Source of the DNA: a bacterium
GTDB lineage: Bacteria > Krumholzibacteriota > Krumholzibacteriia > LZORAL124-64-63
Reading direction: 5' to 3'
NCBI GenBank assembly: GCA_024223715.1
Contig: JAAEOA010000352.1
Coordinates: 38,356-102,355, forward strand
Length of the DNA: 64,000 nucleotides
Under the pieces are notes generated by a model. That model did not search any database, was not told where the DNA came from, and saw only the letters and a program-made list of their open reading frames with translations. Shown here piece by piece: positions 1-9,900 of the stretch. Position numbers and translations under genes: made by a program. Positions within the stretch are counted from its first letter, which is position 1. Every line of letters starts with the position of its first letter.

Positions 1-613
1 GAGTGACTTGAGCTTTCTGCAAATCCAACTGGGTTTTGCTGGTGACCCATCGAGCGAATGGATAACCCTGTTCTCCCACCCCAAGCAGAATCCGGTCAAT
101 TCCACGGCGCATGACCTGGGAGTCATAATAATCTCCCGGCCTGGGAAGCCATAAATCCAATAAGTGTTTTTTTCCGGGGAAATCGTCCCCTTTCACTTCT
201 ATCTGTGCCCATTTGAAACGAGGACCAACATTCAGACGAAGAGTGTCCTGGCCGAAAATCTCCGCAGCCAGGAAACCTCTCTGGTTCCAACGTTCCTGAA
301 TAAGCGAAGCGGCAGACCGACGACGGGACATGGAGTCTTCCTGAGCGGCGCCCCCCACCCACCGGCGCAATATGGCCAGACTGTCGGACGAGGTGGTAAA
401 AGCAGTGGGTAGTTCAGAAAAAGTCAGATTCGGGTCCTGCCCGGACAGCCATTTCCTGTCTTCGGCTAACCACATTTTTTCTTGTACCGATTCTGATGAA
501 TCATCGACCCGAACAATGACTCTGGCGAAGACCGTGGTACCGGTGGCAAACAGGACCCACAAAATCAGCATCTGCTGGAATCTAGAAACGTGCCGTTGAT
601 TCAAGCCGAACAT
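1..613 (-). CDS. Partial POTRA/Omp85-like outer-membrane protein (N-terminal part)
   Basis: The reading frame is open from an ATG at 611-613 to the window edge, about 204 residues, so the C-terminus is missing. A hydrophobic stretch (residues 15-30, LILWVLFATGTTVFA) looks like a signal peptide. Around residues 105-200 the pattern IQERWNQRGFLAAEI, then LNVGPRFKWAQIEVKGD, then a PGDYYD turn and a helix, matches the strand-helix-helix-strand layout of POTRA domains in Omp85 proteins (BamA/TamA type). Such proteins insert or translocate outer-membrane beta-barrels. The start overlaps the end of the upstream SprA-like gene by 32 bases, implying translational coupling; GGGGGTGG upstream may be its ribosome site. 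The barrel domain is not visible, so the Omp85 assignment is inferred from the POTRA-like pattern. Confidence 0.6.
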   Translation of the reverse strand, partial: MFGLNQRHVSRFQQMLILWVLFATGTTVFARVIVRVDDSSESVQEKMWLAEDRKWLSGQDPNLTFSELPTAFTTSSDSLAILRRWVGGAAQEDSMSRRRSAASLIQERWNQRGFLAAEIFGQDTLRLNVGPRFKWAQIEVKGDDFPGKKHLLDLWLPRPGDYYDSQVMRRGIDRILLGVGEQGYPFARWVTSKTQLDLQKAQVT

Positions 614-3600
614 CGTGATGCCACCCCCTGTCTCCCTGTTTCCGGGCAAAATAACTCAATCCCATATCCAAATACCGGGAGGGCTCCCACCCCAGCCTAA
701 GAGAACTTTCCACATTGCGGCCCGGTTCGGGGTAAAACCAAGGTCGCTGAGACAAATCCGGCTCGTCGCTGTTCACGCTGGAAACCCGAAGATCGGCCTG
801 AACAGTCCATTGCTGTTTAAACTTGTGACGAATATTGGGTTTCAAGGCGTATTCCTGCTGAGAGACTCCAGAGACCTGGTCATCACGAGTGAGGTAACCA
901 GCAGCCAGGGTCAGGCGCAAATCGGAAGAGGGTCGGTAAGTATAACCCAACTCGGCTTCGCGGCTGAGGCTTTCGTAACTTCGCCGGCTGCTGCTGGCAC
1001 TTTCCTGCGAAGCACGACGCTCGTCTCGTTGAAGAATCTTGGCCACAACCGAACTGCGACGGCCAATATTTACCGTTGATTTAACCTGGTACCCCCGAAG
1101 TAAGCGGTCTTCGGGATGATCGGCAAACTGACGATCCATGGTCTCCCGGTAATCAAATTTTCCTCTTAAGTCCACCGTTCGAATGTGCTGCAGAAAAGTC
1201 AGTTCTTCCGAGAAATTAAAATCTCCCAACACCGTTTCGTCCGGATTAAAAATTGACTTTGGATGCAATTTCAACAATGACGCCACATCGTCTGTGGTGC
1301 TGCGTCCTTCCACAGAAACTTGAGTATTGGAAGTCCAGGCACCGTACAACTTGTCTTTGCCCAGAAACTGAAATCCCTGTCGCCAGTTCATATCCACAAC
1401 GACGGCTGTTGTGGCAACCAGACTGTCTGTGGCAGCCTGAACCAAATTATATTCACCAAGACCCGGCCCAAGATAGTCACCATTCTCGTTATAATCTCCG
1501 TTGCCTTCTCCAACAAAAACAATCTGACGGTCCAGGACCCGGGAACGGCTATTATCCAATCGATAACCAAAGGACCAGTCGCTGACCGTTCGGTCCCATT
1601 GACCGGAAACATTCAAACGACCCAGCCGGGTGCTCTGATCAGGCCCTTCATTGTGTTTGATTTCCCGCAAAGTTCCTTCCCCCACAACTCGCATGCCGCC
1701 GATGAGCGAGGAAATCAATCCGGCCTGATACGTCCGGCTATCTCTTTCGGTTTTCCAGCTGCCGGTGACAAGAGAATCTGCCAGTCCACGGTTGAAGTTC
1801 AAATGCCAATCAAAGCTTTGCCCTGAAGTTGATTTAAGGCCAAAACCAGTTTCTTCAAGACTAAAACCCGCCGCCCGGTTGCTGCCAATGGTTGCATCCT
1901 GCCAGGATTGCATTTTATAGCGGACATCGGGTTCCACCGGCCCCAGCTTCCAGCGTATTTGATGCAAACGGCTGGTCCTTTGAATATCCAGAGGGTCAAT
2001 TCCATCGGCCGCGGTGGCACCTTGCTCACGATGAAGACCCGATCCGCCAGCAAGGGCCCAAACAGCCTGACCCATTAGCTGATCTGCTTCCAGACTCTGG
2101 CCGTGTCGCAAACTTCCCCAGTTTCCTTTTAGCTCAATTTTTTTATTGTCCTGGCCCATGGTCCAGGAAGCGGTAGCTCCGGATTCCTGATCTTTTTGGT
2201 CGAGAAACCCAATACGCCGAGCCCGGTCGGACAGCCCCCACCGATCGTAATCGAATACAGTTTTGTGCACCTGGAAAGGTTTAAAACCCTCTTCACTCAT
2301 TTCCCAAAAGCCATCAAATTCAACTAGCCCCAAGGAGGTATTTCCAAGGTTCAAATTTGTTGGTGCCACATGTCCGGAAAATCGACCAGCCATGGATTGA
2401 TTGTCCTCATTATCAATTTCAGATAACTGGTTCAAATCAAGATTCCCAAAATTCCATTCACCCAAAAAATGGGTGCCACTGGTATCGCCCAAGCTGCTGG
2501 TTAAACTGGCCACACTCTGCATTTGCGGACGGGACAAAGGTCGGCCAATTCGGTAATTCCCCTGCTCATCGCCTTGATGTACAAAGACCTTCTGCCCCGT
2601 CTCGGTTAAAAAATCGAGAGTATAGTCACCATTGTCAGTACCCACATGAAAGAGGGAGAGGTTGAAATTGCCACCGTTGGGGTTATAAACATAGATGGTT
2701 TTACCGCCAACATCGGCCTGATCGTACAAGCCGGCACCCGGTTCCGCCTCGGAAACACCGGAAGCGACAGCCAGAAGAGGGTCGTCCCCGGCAGCAGCCA
2801 GAGTGGCTTCGTCATCAGCGGTCAACTCACCTGTGCGCAACCGGTGTGGGTCGTCTTTTTCACGAATGATTCTGGCATGAAATTGTCCGGGCAAATCAAG
2901 GCCGGCAATGGTGAAAGCCGTACCCGCACCGCCTCCCATGACGGTGCGGCCATAAGGGCCTTCACCTTGCTCATATTCAACAACAATAGTTGATTCTGCG
3001 GTGATGAGTTTTCGGTAAGTAAAAGTGATGCTTCCACGAACATAATCGATTGTGTAATCACGGTCTGCACCTCGGGTCAGAACAGTTCCATCGAGGGTTA
3101 CTTTTTCACTGCCAGCCACCAGAAATAAATTTTGTCCACCCCCGGCCCCAGCCAGAAAATACGGTCCCTGATTTGACTCCTGACCTCGAATTTGCAATGT
3201 TCGATAGAGCCCTCGGGGCGATCCTGCCAAAGCTTCAAAATTTGCTTGTCCCGGGTGAGCTTCCAGAGAAAATCCCTGCAATTTTCGACGGTAGTTCCCA
3301 TAAGTGGAACCGGACCGTCGAGCAATAAAATCACCCAGAGTCGCACTCCAGTTTTCAGCAATCATTTCCACAAGGACTTTGTCAATATCGCGTAACTCTT
3401 CCGTATTGCCTTCAGGTATTACCGGCAGGTTGTCGTCGGAAAGAAAAGCCCGCACTGCAATATCGTCTGTCAATTGGCCCATAATTGTAAGACGCAGATT
3501 TTGGTCGACCGTCATTTCCCTGCGGTTCCCGGAACTTACCTGAACAGTTTTACTACCACTGACTTCCAGGTTGCCGGCGCTCCACATATTGTCGGAAAAG

Positions 3601-4013
3601 GTGGGTGTGCTGGATGACTCCAGCCGGCCGGTAGCCGGATTCAAGGTGGGCGGTTTGGCGACAGGACGCAGGTCCAGTCTTGGGGGTACGGCTACCGGCA
3701 GATAACTGTACTGAACAACCACCAGGGCTTTTTCTTCCGAGACAGACCACAAACGCAGAGGAATGATCAGCCCACTTCGCGAACGGACCTGAAAATCCTC
3801 ACCCTGAATCCAGGGATGCCCATCGACATAAATTTTAACTGAATTTCGGTCCAGAAAAGTGTGTTCCAATTGCAACGGGTTGTCGCGCACCGGACCCAGA
3901 ATGAATTCTGTTTCCTGTCGATAGCTGGTATCATCGGAAAAGGCAATCAGGGGCAGCAAACCCGGCAGGAGGCACAGCAGAGCCCACATCGTGAACCTGC
4001 GTGCAAAAATCAT
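582..4013 (-). CDS. SprA-like outer-membrane beta-barrel protein
   Basis: A 1143-residue exported protein with a signal peptide (residues about 9-26). The N-terminal 100 residues and a segment near residue 310 share a motif recalling the repeats of T9SS translocon SprA: a prediction such as GSEKVTLDGTVLTRG, then DYTIDYVRGSITF, then IVVEYEQ. Residues about 500-1143 have alternating polar/hydrophobic strands rich in Trp, Tyr and Arg and end in a terminal Phe, as expected of an outer-membrane barrel. It is less than half the length of Bacteroidota SprA (about 2400 residues), so it is either a reduced SprA homologue or a related FCB barrel family. Its 5' end overlaps the NHL lipoprotein stop (ATGA). 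A second in-frame ATG at codon 9 is better spaced from an AGG and could be the true start. The gene sits in the PorU/PorV operon, which supports a secretion role. Confidence 0.55.
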   Translation of the reverse strand: MIFARRFTMWALLCLLPGLLPLIAFSDDTSYRQETEFILGPVRDNPLQLEHTFLDRNSVKIYVDGHPWIQGEDFQVRSRSGLIIPLRLWSVSEEKALVVVQYSYLPVAVPPRLDLRPVAKPPTLNPATGRLESSSTPTFSDNMWSAGNLEVSGSKTVQVSSGNRREMTVDQNLRLTIMGQLTDDIAVRAFLSDDNLPVIPEGNTEELRDIDKVLVEMIAENWSATLGDFIARRSGSTYGNYRRKLQGFSLEAHPGQANFEALAGSPRGLYRTLQIRGQESNQGPYFLAGAGGGQNLFLVAGSEKVTLDGTVLTRGADRDYTIDYVRGSITFTYRKLITAESTIVVEYEQGEGPYGRTVMGGGAGTAFTIAGLDLPGQFHARIIREKDDPHRLRTGELTADDEATLAAAGDDPLLAVASGVSEAEPGAGLYDQADVGGKTIYVYNPNGGNFNLSLFHVGTDNGDYTLDFLTETGQKVFVHQGDEQGNYRIGRPLSRPQMQSVASLTSSLGDTSGTHFLGEWNFGNLDLNQLSEIDNEDNQSMAGRFSGHVAPTNLNLGNTSLGLVEFDGFWEMSEEGFKPFQVHKTVFDYDRWGLSDRARRIGFLDQKDQESGATASWTMGQDNKKIELKGNWGSLRHGQSLEADQLMGQAVWALAGGSGLHREQGATAADGIDPLDIQRTSRLHQIRWKLGPVEPDVRYKMQSWQDATIGSNRAAGFSLEETGFGLKSTSGQSFDWHLNFNRGLADSLVTGSWKTERDSRTYQAGLISSLIGGMRVVGEGTLREIKHNEGPDQSTRLGRLNVSGQWDRTVSDWSFGYRLDNSRSRVLDRQIVFVGEGNGDYNENGDYLGPGLGEYNLVQAATDSLVATTAVVVDMNWRQGFQFLGKDKLYGAWTSNTQVSVEGRSTTDDVASLLKLHPKSIFNPDETVLGDFNFSEELTFLQHIRTVDLRGKFDYRETMDRQFADHPEDRLLRGYQVKSTVNIGRRSSVVAKILQRDERRASQESASSSRRSYESLSREAELGYTYRPSSDLRLTLAAGYLTRDDQVSGVSQQEYALKPNIRHKFKQQWTVQADLRVSSVNSDEPDLSQRPWFYPEPGRNVESSLRLGWEPSRYLDMGLSYFARKQGDRGWHHDVRLESTARF

Positions 4014-4990
4014 TCGTAAATGATCCGGTAAATCAGGATGGCCTGTCGGGAACGATCCATTACCGCCAGCTGTCCGGAGGGTCCCACGGCAAGATCCACA
4101 GGCATTTCTGGAATACCACGGACCGGCAAGTCAGAGCCGCTGGCAAAGAGGAATCGGAAATTCCGATCCAGGGTTGTGATACTGCCACTACCCAGATCGG
4201 CAACAAAAACATTTCCATGACGGTCTGAGTCAATTCCCCCGGGAGCAAGAAAAGGATTGTTGGCATCGTAAGTACCACCAACAATGCTTTCAAAAAAACC
4301 GGTCCGACTATAAATGCACAAACGTGAATTTCCGGTGTCAGCCACAATAATTCTGCCATCAGGTAAAAAATCAATGCCATTGGGATTGGTGAACTGGTCA
4401 TCCTGAACACCTGGTTCACCAAGTCGACTTTTCAGATTTAGAAAAGAATCCAGCTGCAAAACCTGTTGCTCGGAAACATCAGTCACGACCATACTACCGT
4501 CGCGGTCAACGGCAAAAGCCCCCACCCGGGTCATAACCGAAGGATCAATGCGCCTCATGTTAAGCAATTGGTCCTGGTGGGCTCCGGACAAGTCAAAACG
4601 TTGAATGCTGTCAGAACCATTTTCCAGAATGAGGATTTTGAACCCATCCACCGCAGCATCGACCGGGCGATATGGCCGAACCATGGGGCGGTCAAATTCA
4701 TACCACCGGCCATTTCCGGAATCGAGCCCAAATACCTTGCCCCGTTTTTCATCGCAAATAATGAGAGAACCATCGCTGGTATATTCACAACCGGCAAGAC
4801 CTTCGAGAGGGAAATATACTGCCGCAGCTTCATTTTCATAGGCTTGAACAAATTCAAGAGCTACTGGTGTCGAGCCTGATGACGCAACAGCGGATGAATT
4901 TCGTGAAGTGGAATTTCCAGCATAATCAACACTGCCGGCACAACCGGTCAGAACAGCCAGTAACAATAAAAACAGGGAGCGAAAAACCAT
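4010..4990 (-). CDS. NHL-repeat beta-propeller lipoprotein
   Basis: Starting at the ATG at 4988-4990, which overlaps the previous stop as TAATG, the protein is 326 residues. The N-terminus has a lipoprotein signal with lipobox LTGC, Cys17 being the expected lipidated residue. The body carries NHL-type repeats with the recurring pattern G(I/A)..D.DG...V.D.....(V/L)...D, for example NPNGIDFLPDGRIIVADTGN and GGIDSDRHGNVFVADLGSG. These fold as a six-bladed propeller, usually a binding scaffold rather than an enzyme. An upstream in-frame start exists (5014) but lies inside the previous gene and would spoil the signal peptide. Its place between the DUF5683-like pair and the SprA-like barrel suggests a structural part of the secretion machinery or cell-surface anchor, which is inference. 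Confidence 0.75.
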   Translation of the reverse strand: MVFRSLFLLLLAVLTGCAGSVDYAGNSTSRNSSAVASSGSTPVALEFVQAYENEAAAVYFPLEGLAGCEYTSDGSLIICDEKRGKVFGLDSGNGRWYEFDRPMVRPYRPVDAAVDGFKILILENGSDSIQRFDLSGAHQDQLLNMRRIDPSVMTRVGAFAVDRDGSMVVTDVSEQQVLQLDSFLNLKSRLGEPGVQDDQFTNPNGIDFLPDGRIIVADTGNSRLCIYSRTGFFESIVGGTYDANNPFLAPGGIDSDRHGNVFVADLGSGSITTLDRNFRFLFASGSDLPVRGIPEMPVDLAVGPSGQLAVMDRSRQAILIYRIIYE

Positions 4991-5853
4991 TAGAAGCTCC
5001 GGGAAACAACACACTGAGCGCCAGGGTCCCGCCAGGACGGTAAAAGACCCAATTCCATATTCATTCCCAGAACTTCGGTTTCAAGGGTGCCGGGTTTGTG
5101 GCCATCTTTATTTCCTACCCCAATAACCGCATCGACAACGGATATGGCGCGGTTAACCACGGAGAAAAGAATCATAAAGTCGCGATGGTCGTAGGCGGTG
5201 TTTCCGTCGGCTCGCATTTTCGTAAAATCCGTTCGCCGGGTATCGTTCACCCATTGCCAGGTATCGGCACCGGTAACCAAACCGCTGACTTCCTCCTGCA
5301 GAGCCCGTGCTTCCCGTCGGCGGGAATCGTTATAAGAATCACTGTCCATATACCGACCAACACTTTGCCAATAAGATTCGGCATGGTCGCCGTTGGCGCC
5401 GGAATAAATATCGGCGTATTCACGGGCCGATTCCATACGGGCATCGCCCTGAGCATCGAATACAAAATAGGAAATCCAGATAGCCCCTTCGACACCAGCC
5501 ATAAGGTAGGCTTTTTTCTTATCCCCGTTGAAATACTGACCCGCACCTGGCAGCAAAGCGGAAAAAACACCCGCTTTAATCTTGGGTCCCAGATCTGATG
5601 GTGTTCCATCGTCTATTTTCTTTTCTTCTTCAGCAGGTATACCCCCACCGAACTCATCAGGCTGCTGACCACCAATTTGGTCAAAAGCATAACCCGATGC
5701 ACCGGATTGCCATAAAGCAGATGAAGATTGCCCCGTAACCGAAATTTCCGTTTTCAGGAAAGAAGTATTCGATGGCAACTCCCAGGCTATGGCCATGGTG
5801 GCACAACAAACTATCATCAGGCCAACAGAGGCGGAAAAAATTTTAATGGACAT
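4990..5853 (-). CDS. DUF5683-like exported membrane protein (first copy)
   Basis: 287 residues with a signal peptide ending near AIA/W (residue 23). The core segment SALLPGAGQYFNGDKKKAYLMAG followed by a hydrophobic helix is the recognisable feature of the DUF5683 family, common in Bacteroidota and relatives and of unknown function. A charged helical region (YADIYS, YWQSVGRYMD, SRRREARALQEEV) lies between two hydrophobic parts, and a second amphipathic helix (FMILFSVVNRAISVVDAV) follows. A GGAG motif lies 11 bases before the ATG. The neighbour at 5912-6913 has the same plan, so the two are likely paralogues or partner subunits. The stop overlaps the NHL lipoprotein start. Function unknown; envelope localisation is inferred. 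Confidence 0.6.
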   Translation of the reverse strand: MSIKIFSASVGLMIVCCATMAIAWELPSNTSFLKTEISVTGQSSSALWQSGASGYAFDQIGGQQPDEFGGGIPAEEEKKIDDGTPSDLGPKIKAGVFSALLPGAGQYFNGDKKKAYLMAGVEGAIWISYFVFDAQGDARMESAREYADIYSGANGDHAESYWQSVGRYMDSDSYNDSRRREARALQEEVSGLVTGADTWQWVNDTRRTDFTKMRADGNTAYDHRDFMILFSVVNRAISVVDAVIGVGNKDGHKPGTLETEVLGMNMELGLLPSWRDPGAQCVVSRSF

Positions 5854-5911
5854 ATCGGGTCAGTCTCCTCAGATCAGACTTTTCAAAAAATTTCAGGGGC
5901 CATGATTTACT

Positions 5912-6913
5912 TTAGAAGGACACCTTGGTCATCAAAACACCCTTGGTCATTCCCATCGGTTGTGCAATGAATTCTACCGGATGTCCAGCCACTTCAAATT
6001 TGTTTTCCGGGCCACCACCGAGCATTCCCTGCAAATAAGCCACCTGCAGAACACTAAAAACCCTCATGCCGATGTTGACGTACATCCAACGATCCCGTTT
6101 TTTGAACGAATCGTTGCTTTCGACTCGCATGGAGCGATAAGTTTCACGATTTTGGCTGACCCAAGGTTGGCGCAGATCACTAATGGTGTTTGTAGGTTCG
6201 TAGTCGTATTCGGGACGATCAACGCTGGCACGCTGGTAATCATCCCAGCCAAAAATGAATTGGTCCCACTTACCCAGGTTTTCATAGTACTCACGAAAAT
6301 CTTCATCGGGAGTGACGTACAAGGGAAGGTTGTGCAATTCAGAAACATCGGTTACTGGTTCGATGCCCGGAAAATACAAAGCCCCTTCACCAGATCTTTC
6401 CTGGTCTGTACTGGCCGGGTTGTAACCTTCGACCAGCCTTTCATCAGTATAATGAGCGTCTGCAAAAGCGTAATAATCGTCTCGCAGGTCTTCACCGTCC
6501 TGATGAGCTCCATAAGCTTGGGTCATGGCGAAAATATCTACGGCCATCATCAGATAGCCTCGTTTGTGCCCCATGACAGCTTCACCAAGACCTGGCAGAA
6601 CCGCTGAAGCCAGCATGCTCAAGCCCGCACTGGCACCACCGGAATTGTATTCGCTTTCCGATTCCATTTCGTAACCTGCACCACCGCTAGTGCCAATTTC
6701 ACCCTGGTCAAAATTCAAACCCGTCAGGGCCTGAGTTTCCAGGCTGTCGTGACGCAGCAACCATGATGCCCGAGCTTGTCCCCGATCGGACTCTTCAGTC
6801 AGCAAATGAAAATCCTGTCCAGCCAGAGACATTCCAGTCAGAGACATCAGGATCATCAGCATCAAACAGCCGATTATCACCAGTTTATTTTTGAATTGAT
6901 TTGGCAGCGACAT
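5912..6913 (-). CDS. DUF5683-like exported membrane protein (second copy)
   Basis: With the ATG at 6911-6913, preceded by a strong GGGAGGAAAAT ribosome site, the protein is 333 residues and begins MSLPNQFKNK with a signal peptide ending near SLA/GQD. The segment LASAVLPGLGEAVMGHKRGYLMMAVD mirrors the SALLPGAGQYFNGDKKKAYLMAG of the downstream gene, with the same order of hydrophobic helix, acidic Tyr-rich linker and a C-terminal amphipathic helix (YVNIGMRVFSVLQVAYLQGM). It is more diverged from DUF5683 (GLGEA replaces the usual GAGQ). An upstream in-frame start at 6943 lies inside the M6 protease gene and lacks a ribosome site. Function unknown; co-transcription with T9SS genes is the main clue. 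Confidence 0.55.
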   Translation of the reverse strand: MSLPNQFKNKLVIIGCLMLMILMSLTGMSLAGQDFHLLTEESDRGQARASWLLRHDSLETQALTGLNFDQGEIGTSGGAGYEMESESEYNSGGASAGLSMLASAVLPGLGEAVMGHKRGYLMMAVDIFAMTQAYGAHQDGEDLRDDYYAFADAHYTDERLVEGYNPASTDQERSGEGALYFPGIEPVTDVSELHNLPLYVTPDEDFREYYENLGKWDQFIFGWDDYQRASVDRPEYDYEPTNTISDLRQPWVSQNRETYRSMRVESNDSFKKRDRWMYVNIGMRVFSVLQVAYLQGMLGGGPENKFEVAGHPVEFIAQPMGMTKGVLMTKVSF

Positions 6914-6939
6914 ATTTTCCTCCCTCTGAAAGATGGGCA

Positions 6940-9900
6940 TCATCGCTCCACCGCCAGAGTCATGGTTTTGGTTTCGGTTCCATTTTCCCCAGGGAAAACC
7001 AGACGCCCAAGATACAGGCCACTGACTAATCCCGATACATCCAATTGATTTTCGTTGATGGCTTGTGCCGTAGTAGCGAATTCACCACGGGTAATTTCTT
7101 CACCCTGCAGGTTATAAAGAACAATCAGAGCAGTTCCTTCGCTGTAAGCGTAATACCGAACCGTAAGATCGCTTTCATGAACTGGGTTCGGATACAGAGT
7201 TACTTTTTTCATTTCCGCAGAAATGGGTGCTATTGAATCCAGATTTTGAGCTTCACCAAAAGCCCCCAGCCGTTCACTGGAGCCCATGGTTCCGAGCCAC
7301 TGGCTGGTCGTATTGGTGGCACCAAAATCAGAAGTCAAGCCGTAGGTCACAAGACGTCCGTTAGCATGACTGCGGCCCACCGAGAACTCCGCTGTACCAC
7401 CACTGGAAACCATGTAAAGTTGGTTTCGGATAGTTGGGCCAGCACTCATGGCAAGACCAGCAGATCCGGTATCGCCCCATTTGAAAGGAAGCTGAGGCAG
7501 CAACTCACCGGTGGCATTCAGGCCCACCAGGTGGCCACCATCAGTATTGAAGTAAATTTCATTGACTCCATCTCCAGTACCATCAACCACAACCAGCGGG
7601 CCGGAAATGCGGGTAAAATCGGGCAGAGGGAACAGGTCATAAAGTTTTCGGGGAAAACCTCGGACAAACGTTCCATCGGTGTGGTAAACAAAGATCCGTT
7701 CACTGGTAGCCAGCACGACATCTGAGCGACCATCGGCATCGACATCAGCAACGGCCGGTTCACAAACCAAAGGTGAATTTAAACCATCAAAGAAGACCTG
7801 AACATTACCTTCCAGTCCCACGGTGGGAACAACGCCCAGATCATCCAGGGCAATATACCATTGGTCGGATGAATCATCGTTGGGAACAACTGTATGCACA
7901 GGTCCGGCAATCTCCCTGGCCCATTCATGAACAGCAGTGCCTTCCCAATGATGAAAAGTATTAACCTGAAGACCATCAGTCAGAGGCAATAACAAAGTAT
8001 CGTAAGGGCGATCTTCATTGGAACGCATGACCGCAGGCTGGCCAATGACTTCATGAGGAAGGTTGGCCGAAAAGGTAATGCTTCCATCGCTGACCTGGCT
8101 GGCTGTCATGGAATCAGGTGCGGTAACACAGACTACAAAACCAGCACCGTTGTCGTCACGTCCAATGACCGGAGCATAAAGCATGGAATCGCCAACCGAA
8201 AGACTCCATAAAGGAACCGGCTCACCCGAAGCAGGAAACTCAATGCAGCCCAGAGTTCCCTGGCGGGTGCCATAAACCACTTGGGGGGAATCGGATGATG
8301 CGTCCAGAACCAGTGGAGCACCTGCCAGAGGTGAATCCAGGGTCAGGATGGCACCTTCTGGTTTGTTGGCAGGAGCAGAATAGGGTGAAGATCCATCAGC
8401 CCGTATAGCCATCAAAGAAGCGGGAAAATCATCTCCAGACCAATCGTGACCAGGAGCATCGGCAAAGACCAGAAGAGACTGTCCACCCACTTGAACAGGT
8501 GTTAAAGAAGCTGAGTCCAGCTGTCGTGATCCGGCCTGCCCCCCTGCGGCGGAAGCCTCATCTTCAGTGACCGAAGACACCTGCCAGGGGAAACCGGGAT
8601 TAACCGGCACCACCTGGGCGCCAAAACGCATGACACTGGATGAGCGGTGATTATCGGGCCGGATATCGGTCAGAGAAGCACCGGACCAGCTGCGGTCAAA
8701 ATTCCGACTGGAAGGCACACCATCGACAAATAGTTCTTTTGATTCGTTATTATTGCCAAACGGGTCGCGGTCTGAACCGTACCAACCCAGAACGTAGGCA
8801 TCAAGAACACCGATATCCTGAATACCGTCCGACTCCACCAGACGCAAACCATCACCAAAACCATTGATGGTATTGTCGGCCAGATTCGAGGCGATGCGGT
8901 CCATGTTCACGTGCCAGACCAGCACCCCACCATTTGGCATGAAATAATCGTACATGCCGCTGTTGGAATAATAGCCAACCGGACGTTCACCGGACAAATA
9001 CTGAATAACCCCTGTAGCATCATCTTTTTCAAAGAAAAGACCAAAATAAGGAGTGTAGGTTCCGCCCACGACATCGGGTGCAGGAGGAACATAGCGATTT
9101 TCCAGCAGGAAAAATTCACGGGGTGAAGACCCTATACGAATTGCCTGGGGATAACTCTCGTTAAAGTCGCCAAAACCGGCATCCCACATGGGATATTGAC
9201 TGTAAGGAACCTGAACGGCCGGAAGCATATAGTCGCTGGATCGGCCATCAACTTCCTCCATTTCAACCCAACCAAGGAACCACTTATTCCAGACTGAAAG
9301 AGAAGGTGGCAGGACACCCGTGGCAGCCTTAATAATTGTATCATTTTCCGCCGTGATATGGCCCAGAGTTACAGGCAAATTGGTACCGGAATCCATCAGG
9401 TCCCAAATGCCAACTGAAGGATACCCGGTTGTTGTGTTGTAAACATCGGGCAAACCAAGGGCGTGACCAAACTCATGATAAAAAGCGGCGGCAATACTGC
9501 CAAGACGCCCGTCAGTACTGGTTGTCTCCGGAATAATGGAACACTCACTCAATGAACCACCGGAAACCAGATTCTGCGGCTCACCAAGAGCCACAAAGAA
9601 AGTGGGAATGTCGTTTGGAGAATCTCCATTAATATCACTTTGCCAATCGCTTCCCGCGTGAACAAAAATGATATAAGTAAGGGGGTCATCGTCGTCAAAA
9701 TCACTGAAATCATAATCACTGCCGGCTGTCCCGGCATCCCCAACCTGAATAACGTCGCGCACCAGGGCTTCAAGGCTTTCCATGCTCCAGAAGGCTCCTG
9801 CCCCTGGGCCATAGTCGGCAATGTCGGTCAGCTTGTAGCTGCCGTTTTGTTCTTCAGGAAGAACGGTTCCTTCAATGTGAAGGCGACCACCTGATTGGTA

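Noticed and set aside
615..3750. Long plus-strand frames opposite the SprA-like gene
   Set aside because: They are antisense shadows with no ribosome sites and no family resemblance.
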